A DNA stretch of 64,000 nucleotides. It comes from Hymenopus coronatus (Eukaryota; Arthropoda; Insecta; Mantodea; Hymenopodidae). Below the pieces are notes generated by a model, which searched no databases, had not been told where the DNA came from, and saw only the letters and a list, made by a program, of their open reading frames with translations. The DNA lies in the NCBI GenBank assembly GCA_030762935.1, contig CM060895.1, forward strand, positions 78,872,001 through 78,936,000. Reading direction: 5' to 3'. Shown here one piece after another: positions 1 through 8,626 of the stretch. The stretch's first letter is position 1; each line of letters begins with the position of its first letter. The position numbers were made by a program, and so were the translations under genes.

Positions 1-530
1 GATTTTGATTAAAATATCGTATATTAAAGATATTTACCTAACAAATAAAATGTATATTTTGAATTTTCAGGGAATAGCCTCTGAAGACTACTTTATTCTG
101 GGTCAATTTTACAGAATTTTGCATAACTGCTAAACCGTAAAAGATGGACAAAAACTTACCCCACAACAAATGTAGAGCACTTTAAAACACACAATTTATG
201 TTACATATATTTTTCGTGGAGCTGATTGTTTTTGAGATATTCCTTGTTTTTAGTTTCAGTTACAAAATTTTTTTTCTTATACAGGCCTTTGCAATCTCGT
301 GTCCATACAAACAAAGGAACTTCAGTCACATAGCAACCAGCTTTTGACCATCACTTTAACCTATGGTACCCCCTTATTTCGCTTCTACTTACAAGGAAGC
401 AACTATAAGACTATTTCTGCTAAGTTTTTCTCAATTAGCAGGAAGTAAATAGAAGCAGAAGCTTTTTAACAATAATTTATTGCAGAGTTGTAGAGAAAGT
501 CATGTGAATGGAACACATCATATTTTTTAT
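1..530 (+). repeat. H repeat, partial (3' half), cut by window edge
   Basis: Starts inside the unit (GATTTTGATTAAAATATCG) and runs to the diagnostic 3' end: GTAGAGAAAGT followed by the ATGTG...CACAT hairpin at about 500-521. Nearly colinear with copies at 23.4-24.2 and 43.7-44.6 kb. Confidence 0.8.
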
Positions 531-745
531 TTTACCGACCTTTGTTTTTGAGTTAGCGCTTTCATAGACACAGACACCGGACACACGGACCTTTTCCAAA
601 TATGCTGTTTTTTGTTTATAAGGTTCAGGAGATCCTAAAACGTGTATTTCCGGTGCAATTATCGGTACTAAATTTTGGGTGCAATGCAATTCCTTCTCTA
701 TTATGCACTACGCATGTGCTAGATAAAGTAAAAAGTAAAGAAAAA
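530..745 (-). repeat. H repeat 5' end fragment, inverted
   Basis: Carries the ACCGACCTTTGTTTTTGAG block, the CGGACACACGGACC core, the GGTACTAAATTTTGGGTGCA block and a decayed terminal palindrome ending TAGATAAAGTAAAAA. It abuts the preceding copy tail to tail. Confidence 0.75.
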
Positions 746-2199
746 TCTCTAGAGAATTTTCAAACAATCCTATAACCAATAATTCAGAGAATATGCAGAA
801 ACAAGTCATTAAATTAGTGATAATTAAAGCTCAGCTACTAAACCTCAGTAAAACAGAGAATCATGCTGAAAAAAATTATTAGTTTTGTTTGATTGTTATG
901 CAACGATAACAAATATAGCTTTCTGAATAACAGCAGGAAAACGAAACTAATTGGATTTGAAAAGTGTGCCGCTTACTCGTTTCAGATAATTATAGCCTAA
1001 AGGACTTGATAAAGTAATTTTTGTTGCATGGTGTATATTTTTTACAATTAATGTACAGCAGCTTGTTATATGCGTTATTAGTAATTCCTTTTCCCTTTCC
1101 ATACCTTTATTTTATTTTCAGTCTTCAATCAAATGTAAATTTTGCACGTAATTTAATTTGTGATAATGGTGCAATTTTGCACTAGTGATAAATTAATAAT
1201 AAAATAGGATATGTAAAAATATGTTGCTATACCTATTTAAATGTTACATCAATTAAAATATTAAAACCATTTATTAAAAAATACTTAATAGCATTAAAAC
1301 GATTAACAAGAGAACTTACTTTATTAAAGTGTATGTAGTAATTTATTACTTTAAATAATATTAATCGAATATTTTATGGTTATGATTTAGATAAATAAGA
1401 TAGTTCAAATGCCCTCTTAATATGTAGTGGTTTGAAAGTTAATTTAATATTTTTTATTCCTTTGTAATCTTCCAACAAAAATGTATTCGTAGCAGAAGCC
1501 CCTATAAAATATGTCCTTCCTCTATCTAAGACTACTTCGCAGGCAGTTTCCTAAATTATGTACCATTGTTACAAAATATTATGTGTCTTTTGGCTTTGAG
1601 ACAATCGCGGTAAAGGTGTATTATCTGAAAATAATTCAAATTCGGCGTCATGGACCAAGTTACGTAAGGAAGGAGTAAAGTACCTCTGACACATCCAGTT
1701 CCCAAACCTTATCTGGTTCTACCACTCGACTTAATTTTTTGTTTTATTTTCCATTTTACTTCGCTCCTGAGCTTATACCTGTGTTCACAGTTTAATGCTT
1801 GAGTAAAAGTATTGAAACGTCAAACCAATACGAGATGAACATATCCAGCAGGAATGGAACGTCGTTAAATAATCATGTTTTTCAGCCATTCATGTGAAAT
1901 ATTTTCGACTCCTTCCCTTTCACCGCTCACCTAGTTCTTCTTTTAATGTTTAATATGTAAGTTTTTTGACATGAATTCAGTCCAATAATAGATTAGCTCA
2001 CCTAGCGTGATAAGGAAATTCTGCCAAATTTAAATAAAGAAAAATACAAGCAAACAAATGTATTGGAACGTTATCGTGCAGGAATGGAAACCTTGCTGAA
2101 GCCTAACCTTACTACACTATTTCAATACAATCGCAAGATAAAACTGAAACAGTGTTACAATACGTGCACAATTAATAACGATATTTGCAAATGTTTTAA
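746..2199. other. No recognisable gene; AT-rich DNA
   Basis: No long open frame, no OR exon with a matching phase-2 donor, and no repeat seen elsewhere in the window. Confidence 0.5.
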
Positions 2200-3130
2200 C
2201 AAAAAAATTAAAACAAATTGTGTGTTTTAAAGACATCTAGGTTTCTGTTTGTTTTTTGCTTTTTTTTTTTTGTATTGCGCTTTCACCATCATTTAATTTA
2301 TCTACCTCTTATACAAGTTTATAAACGTCTCTTTTACCAATGAACAGGATTTCACAAGTATTTCCAGAAAATTCAAAATTATTAAATCTGTTTGAAATGT
2401 AGATATCTTTAATACAATATGATATTTTAACAATATTCTCTGGTATTCAATTCTACAAAATCACCTCTAAAATATCTTCATGTAAAGTGTAGTTGAATGT
2501 GGTGGGATTTCCTTATAACAATCCTAATTAATAATTCTAACACTAGCAATTTATTCTAACAAATGCTTGTATATACTTCATTCTTATCGAGATAAACATT
2601 AACATAAATTGTTTTATTATATATGGTTTTACATATTTTCTTGTACATATAAGTGGAATAAGGCAATACAATAGACTAAAGCGATAGTTAAATGTTTTAA
2701 GAGCTGCTTCATATGTTATAGTTTGAAGTTTCGCTCTATTTTAATGATCAGAATGAAAATGCGTGAATAACAACTTCTCATTTCATAATGGTATATTGGA
2801 AAATTGAACCCAGAAACAAAGAATATCTCGGAAATGACTATCTGTGAAATAAGGTTTTGTCTATTTATTGTGGTATACCAGCTATGCAAAAGTTATCAAG
2901 AATGGAGGAATTCAGAGGTTATTCATCAAAAATTCAAGATAAACATCTTTTTTACGATGTAAATATGTTTAATATGCCAAATTTTAATCAAAAATTTTTC
3001 ACAAAATAAAAATAAATCTGTAATTCTATGCAAAGGATAGATTGGGATGGGAGATTTTCCTAAAATTCTTTGAGTCACATTCCTGGAAGATACTGACTTA
3101 AATATCAAGTGTGGTACTCAAACGATTTAT
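2200..3130 (-). repeat. Two decayed H repeat fragments
   Basis: 2200-2520 and 2630-3130 repeat the H reverse order (GTGTGTTTTAAAG, TTTCCAGAAAATTCAAAAT, AGTGGTGGGATTTCC; then AGACTAAAGCGATAGT, GGAAGATACTGAC). They are more diverged than other copies. Confidence 0.65.
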
Positions 3131-3197
3131 CGTTTATAATTGTGCTTTTATCAGATTTGCTTTTTAACGCAGGCAAGTACGAATCTTTTTCTAAAAA

Positions 3198-4400
3198 TCT
3201 AATGTGTTTCATTCACATTATTTTCTCTTGCTGTTTCAAACATAAACTATAGATTTTTTGTTGTTTCATGTACACCATGCTAATCGAGAAAAATATTATC
3301 AAATTGGTCTTAGTTGTAAGTAAAAGGGAAATGGGAATACATTAGACTAAAGTGATAGATGAACCTTTTAAAAGCTGGTCGCTATGTGAAACAATTGGGA
3401 CTCTTTCGCTTTGCATGGTCCCGTTTGAGAAAATTTAGGTAGCGTAATATTGAAGCCAATAAAAGGAACATCTTAAAAATGGTCAACTCTACAAGAAAAA
3501 AGTATGTAACATAAATTATGTGTTTTAATAAGATCTATATTCTTTGTGCATTAAGTTTTTGTCTATATCTTACAGTTTAACCTTTATGGAAAATTCTGCA
3601 AAGCTCATTAGAATAAAGAGGTCTTCATGTGATGTAAATATCTTTAATATAATATCTACAGTATTTTAATCAAATACATTTTATTTGTAGTGTAAATATA
3701 TTTAATATAATATATACGATATTTTAATCAAAATCGTTAAAGACAGTTTCTAGAAAAATAAAATTTTCAAAAATGTTTTCATGTAAAGGGTAGTTTGTTG
3801 TGGTGGGATTTTTATGAAAAGCTTCGTGTCGCATTCTTGGAAGATACTAGACATACCAAGTTTAACACTTACAACGAATAAAATAAATTTAAAAAAAAAG
3901 TTGAAGCTGTTAGTTAAAAACAAAAAATAAATAAAATAAGTGTCGATAGCATCAATAATAGTAATGATAATAGTGAATATCACTTAGCTTTTTCTCCTCA
4001 AAACAAAGAGCTAATTTATCGATTCTTATAAACAAAACAGAAAACAAAAACAAAAGTAGGCAAAACGATATAAAGTATGCACATACTTTCTTAAAAAAAA
4101 TGGGTTCGACCTTCACCTAACCCATGAAGGTGGGGCACAGTGTTAAACTGTTATAAAAAAAAGTGGTATTTAAGGGTATTTTCGTTTTTCAGCTATGTTG
4201 TCCACAGACACATACACATAAACAATCGGACAAACACACTTACTTTTTCTAAAGAAAATCTTTTTTTCGGACTGAGGGGACCTCAAAACACATATTTTAA
4301 ATGAAATATCGACCTCGAATTTTTGGGTGGAATACAACACCTTCTCAAGCTGCTGTGTACGTATATGCATATACATATATTGCATATGCATATGTGCTAC
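3198..4400 (-). repeat. H repeat, nearly complete, with an insertion
   Basis: Begins with the inverted 3' end (TGTGTTTCATTCACAT) and proceeds to GGAAGATACTAGAC at about 3850. An unrelated stretch 3870-4160 interrupts it. The rest (TTTCGTTTTTCAGCTATG to CACCTTCTC) lies at 4165-4350. A local duplication of the GTAAATAT..TTTAATATAATAT segment is visible at 3630-3735. The terminal palindrome is replaced by an ATATGCATAT-rich stretch. Confidence 0.75.
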
Positions 4401-5176
4401 GGTGAATAAAATTGCTTCTTTCTTCGTTCAGAGGTTCTCAAAACTTCTGATTCCGGTGACATCTTATTATGACATCTTTGAGGGGAATGCAATAATCTTA
4501 TCTACCTAAAATGCCAGTTGTATGTGGTAGAGAAAGTAAAAAAAATTAAGAGTACAATATATCCAAGCAATGTGATTTATTCTTTGAAAATAAATCAGCA
4601 TGTTCCTTCATTATTAGTTGAACTGTTTTATTTTTCTGTAAATTATATTTTTGGCCCATTTATTCAGAAACTATTGAACATAAAGAATGAAATTTGGTGG
4701 TAATAAAATATGTAACTCAAAGCTATTATTCGTCCGTTTAGGTATTAATAGATTGATTGCTTACGCTTTAAAATTAAAATCTGATAACTGTTAATTAAAT
4801 GTGTGTAAAATTCTTATGTTCTTTAGTAAACCACATTACTGTATACTGGTATATAAAAACTTAAAGGGATACATCTATCTCCTTTAAAAGTGTGTGATAT
4901 CTTAAATAGTTTCGAAGGCAAAAGCTCAGGAAGTTGTTACATTTAGCATTGGTAGAACAGGTTTTTTATTCTTGTCTTAATGTAACTGTTTAGTATAACA
5001 AACCTTCGTTTATCTTTATAAGTACATTCAAATTAGTAGAAAATGTTTCGTAATGCCTTCGATTACATCATAAACTTGTTTTTTTATTTTTTTGTTTACT
5101 TATTTATTTACATTGTTACGGTTACTGTCGTCAATTGAGAGGTGTCCATGGTACTGTCTTCTATTGGAAGTAAAAA
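4401..5176. other. No recognisable gene
   Basis: AT-rich sequence with short open frames only; none has OR, transposase or other recognisable motifs. Confidence 0.5.
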
Positions 5177-5177
5177 A

Positions 5178-5737
5178 AAAATCTTATGTGTACCATTCAC
5201 ACGACTTTCTCTAAATCCCTGCAACAAATTATTCTTAAAAAGCTTATACTTCTATTTACTTTATGCTAATCAGAAAAAATGAGCAGAAATAGTCTTATTA
5301 CTTGCTTCCTTGTAAGTAGAAGCTAAATAATGGACTACCATAGGTTAAAATAATGGGTTGATGAAGATTAATCAAAATCGTTAGAGCAATTTTTGAGAAA
5401 ATCACAAATTTTGAAAAAAGTTCCATGTAAAGGGTGGTTGGAGGTGAGGGGATTTTCCTCAAAATCTTCGTGTCGCGTCCCTGGAAGATACTAAACTTAA
5501 ATACCAAGTTTGGTATTTTACCGACTTTTCGTTTTTGAGTTATCGTGTTCACAGACACATGGACACTTTGACACACGGACACACATACACGGACCTTTTT
5601 GTGAAAATGTTTTTTTTGGATATTGGGGACCCTAAAACATATATTTCCGGTGAAATCTCGGTACCGAATTTTTGGGTGGAGTGCAATACCTTCTCTATAC
5701 ACTATGTGCATAGTGCGTATAGAGAAAGTAAAAATGG
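5178..5737 (-). repeat. H repeat, internally deleted
   Basis: Both ends are present: TGTGTACCATTCACACGAC at 5187 and the terminal palindrome CTATACACTATGTGCATAGT ending at about 5725. The middle third is lost near 5370, where the end of one block runs directly into TTAATCAAAATCGTTAGAGC. A 155-codon open frame across it (5298-5765, -) is repeat DNA, not a gene. Confidence 0.82.
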
Positions 5738-6012
5738 GAACAGAATCAATTGAAGTTATATACAAATTAAAATACCATCTAGATTCTTCAGAATATATTT
5801 TTCACCTCACACATATCATATCTAAGGGTCAAATTTTAATGTTTTAAAAATTTAATCTCTAGATTTATGTCTTGTTAAATGACAAAAAATGTTTTGCCAC
5901 GGCTGATTTAGCAACTTTTATATTTAATATTTATTTTCCTTAAATTCTTCCTTCTAAAATACATTTGGTTTTACCAGTGTAAGCAAGAAAGGAGAAACTG
6001 GATACGATGATA

Positions 6013-6262
6013 GGAGTGTGCTATATTGTCGTCCTCCATGGTGTAATGGTACAAAACCAACCCGGCGGAGGACGATGGATTTTTTCGGGCGTAAAAATCC
6101 TTAGCATGGCTTCCTTTAGAAGGGAAGTAAAGCCGTTGGTTCCTTGTCGTAGATTTACGGCACGTAAAAGAACCGCAAAATTAAGCGTTCTTTCACGCCT
6201 AGTATAGAATGGGACGCTGAGAACCACATCAGTTAAAGAGCGTCCATAAATAACACGCCATT
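6013..6262 (+). mobile_element. SINE S1 copy, tRNA head truncated
   Basis: Shares with 11191-11480 the body GATGGATTTTTTCGGG, CCTTAGCATGGCTTCC, GTCGTAGATTTACGGCAC and AATGGGACGCTGAGAACC up to GAGCGTCCATAAATAAC. The A-box-like TGGTGTAATGGT remains; the region with the B box is missing. Its 3' end lies directly against the A-rich tail of the ORF1 element. Confidence 0.8.
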
Positions 6263-6359
6263 TATTTTTTTTTTTATTTTTTTTTTTATTTATTGATGAT
6301 GATGGGGGAAAAGGCAACTAACGCCCTAACCCCAGGCAAGCCTGGGAGTGTGAGACTCC

Positions 6360-6384
6360 CCACCCTGGACTCGAACCAGGGTGG
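6360..6384 (-). other. T-arm-like hairpin in 3' UTR of ORF1 element
   Basis: Nine-base perfect arms CCACCCTGG / CCAGGGTGG enclose TTCGAGT on the - strand, so the loop reads like a tRNA T-arm (GGTTCGAGTCC, also a Pol III B-box match). A second small hairpin CCCAGGC/GCCTGGG follows at about 6331-6346. Confidence 0.55.
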
Positions 6385-6592
6385 CACTACTCACAAAAAA
6401 CCCCCACCGGAAGTAGGAGGCCCATGCCTCTCTGTTGCAGTACCGCATTAAGCACCTGCGTATTTTTGGTGTTACTGAATGCTGCCTGCCAGTGGCAGTA
6501 ACAGCGAGTGATGGAGATATTAGCCAGTGGACACACATGACTTACGCCCTGAGTGCCCCGCTGGAGAAGTAATTGGTGTAAGTGATGGGTAG

Positions 6593-7753
6593 TTAGTGGT
6601 GATGTTTGTTAAGTTTAAGGTGATTCTTCCGGGTGTACCCTTGTTCGGAGTGGTATTCTCTGAGCAATTGCTGCGCTGGCTTAGGCTGCTGAGGGAATGG
6701 TCCTTCAGCTACCTGCTGTTGATAATTTTGGACGCTGGCTATCCGGTTGGACAGCTCAGCGGTGGAGGCCTGTAGAGTGGAGATGGCTGCGGTGTTGGCA
6801 GCTTGTAGGGCGTCGATCCTGGTGGACAGGTCGGCGGCTGTAGTCTGCTGGCTGGTGGCTGCTACGGCGTTGGAAGCTTGCAGTCCCTGCAGATTTTGTG
6901 TGAGGAGGCTGCATGTCTCTTCCAGAGCAGCTAGTCGAGCGCCGACGTTCAGGATCTCCGCGTGGAGGTCCTGAATGGCTTCTCGCGTCGCTGCGTCTGT
7001 TGAGAGTGCAGGTGGTGAGGCCTCGGTGGTTGATGTCTGCGTTGGAGTGGTGCGGCGCGCAGGAGGTGGTGATGAAGTGCTGCTCCTTGGGTAGAGAGGG
7101 CACTGCGCTTGCCCTGTGAAATGTCATGTGCCACGGCAGGTGGCACAGAACCGGCGGCGACGGCGTAGATTGTGCTCAGTGCACTCGGCGGTGGTGTTGG
7201 CGGATCCACAGTAGTGGCACCGCGGCGACGAGGAGCAGGTGTCGGCTGTATGCCCGAAGGCACAACAGCGACGGCAGGGCCGGTGACGTTCCATCTTGCT
7301 GGCCTCGACGACCAGGAGTTGCCCTAGCAAGGGCAACCCTGACGCCAAGGCAGCGTCGAGGTCCGAGCGATCCTGAAGCTCCAGCCTCACAAGTGGTGTA
7401 GGTCCCCGGTTGCAAATTATCCTTGTGGCCCTCAAACAAGAAGGCCACTTAGATTTCGCTGCGGCGAGAAGGTGCCTGGTGGAAAGGTCCCTAGGGACCC
7501 CCCGTACCACTGCACTAAACCGGGGCGGCGGCGACGTGGAGCTGGGCGGCGGCGGTGTTGGAGATGGCGGCAACTGCGGCAGCAGTTGCGGCGAGGATGC
7601 GGTGGCGGCCGGCGGCGAAGCAGGGCTTGCCGGGACCGGTAGCAACGGAGGAGCTGCCTCCTCGGCGGCTGCCGAGGAGGAGGAGTAGGGTGCTGCCTTA
7701 GCAGCGGCGAGTCTGCGCTGTTTCTTCTTTGCCATCTTGACGAGTCGAAGCAC
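6593..7753 (-). pseudogene. Gag-like ORF1 with CCHC knuckles and coiled coil, one in-frame TGA
   Basis: Reading from 7753, 209 codons run to TGA at 7126-7124; the same frame then stays open for 176 more codons to TAA at 6595-6593. Domains in order: basic start MAKKKQRR; Ser/Pro/Ala-rich linker; a folded segment FSAVVRGVP...PLVRLEL like the region before the knuckles in jockey-type ORF1; CCHC knuckle CRRCCAFGHTADTC (C-x2-C-x4-H-x4-C); further Cys pairs CHYC and CATC; then, after the stop, a long Ala/Leu/Gln-rich coiled coil (EAIQDLHAEILNVGARLAAL onward). Such proteins bind element RNA. The start could be the first Met or MAKKK seven codons in. The TGA makes it a probable pseudogene; readthrough is possible because the next base is C. 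Coiled-coil frame continuity over 176 codons shows that the stop is recent. Confidence 0.75.
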
Positions 7754-7845
7754 CTCCTCCCCATTTATTTAGGATAGTGTTATAGTCAGGCGGCTGAAAC
7801 TGGACCGCGGGGAAACAGCCAAAGTCGTGGATCCTAATCATAGAC

Positions 7846-8110
7846 AAAACACCTTTTCATCCTATCTCAACGAGGGGAGCGCTAAGAGCCCACGTCCAGG
7901 TCTGACCGAACACCCTCGATCCCACAGCCGACTCCAACGCCACCCTGCCGCCAAGAGCTGTATTTTCAAGAGTTTTCACCACCAGGGTGCCACCAACGCA
8001 AGCTTTGCCGACACTTACAGCCCTGAAAGAGAAGAGACTAGAGGTAATGAACTGAAGATTAAATAAAGGGACAGGAATTTCATGTGAATGACGAAACCGC
8101 CCCAATATTC
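7846..8110 (-). mobile_element. SINE SB body copy
   Basis: On the - strand it carries TTCCTGTCCCTTTATTTAAT, CTTTCAGGGCTGTAAGTG, GAAAATACAGCTCTTGGCGG and GGCGTTGGAGTCG, the same order as 21210-21390, 45930-46185 and 46785-47217. The tRNA-like head is not present. Confidence 0.7.
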
Positions 8111-8333
8111 ACCCAATGACCAGGAGAAAAAAAAAAGAGTCTAAGAGATCAACCGCGGCTATAGAAAAACGGCCTTCAGAATGCCATACTTGAGCTACCT
8201 AGCTTGATAATCCAAAGAATAACGAAAATGTCCTACTTTTTTGTCAAAATATTTATTGTTATACTAATATTTGTATTGTTTCACTGTTACTAGTTTTAGT
8301 ATTTACTTATTATTCTGTTTTCTTTTTCTTCAG

Positions 8334-8626
8334 AGCATGGTATCCTTTCGATATTCAGAAGTCGGGCTATTACATCCTGGCATACAGTTTTCAAACCTAT
8401 GCTAATTTCGTAGGACCCTCTCTAAATATCGGCATTGATACACTTATTGTAAGTCTCCTGGTACATTCACGTGGTCAATTCCAACTTCTCAAGTATTCCT
8501 TGAGGACCATCAAGGACAGAGTTCAGCAAGTAACCATCTCCCACGGGCGGCATCTGGACAGAGGCGACAAGGAGGATAATAATGGACTGAAAATATTTTC
8601 ACTGTATGAGGATGATGTAGGAAAAG
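8334..8626 (+). CDS. OR exon a: EC2 loop, TM4 and IC2
   Basis: The acceptor is a pyrimidine-rich tract ending TTCTTCAG and the donor is GTTAGT at 8627. The exon opens with the last base of a split codon (so the preceding intron is phase 2), then 97 codons beginning AWYPFDI, and ends with the first base of a codon (phase 1). It contains the conserved WYP motif, the TM4 stretch from YYILAYSF to LLVHS, and a basic loop. It is the longest exon seen. Another exon must precede it. Confidence 0.88.

Larger units (their letters stand above)
6263..7830 (-). mobile_element. ORF1-only non-LTR retroelement
   Basis: Read on the - strand: a short GC-rich leader (7830-7754), a gag-like ORF1 (7753-6593), a 3' UTR of about 300 bases with small hairpins, CATCATCATC, then an A-rich tail (about 6290-6260). 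No endonuclease or reverse transcriptase frame lies between ORF1 and the tail. Composition is far more GC-rich than the surroundings. This resembles HAL1-type half-LINEs, which keep ORF1 and a LINE 3' end and would use a partner LINE's enzyme in trans. The 5' boundary is uncertain and no clear target duplication was found. Confidence 0.6.

Noticed and set aside
5298..5765. Longest frames outside transposons (155 codons, -) and many similar 60-110 codon frames elsewhere
   Set aside because: They lie in H repeats and recur only because copies share DNA; the frame is broken differently in each copy and shows no protein motif.
6756..7263. - strand frames 7127-6756 and 7263-6949 as separate genes
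   Set aside because: They are out of frame with the ORF1 coiled coil; the true frame continues after the TGA.
7410..7688. Long + strand frames over 6.7-7.7 kb
   Set aside because: They are GC-driven shadows of the - strand ORF1, which has the knuckle and coiled-coil motifs.
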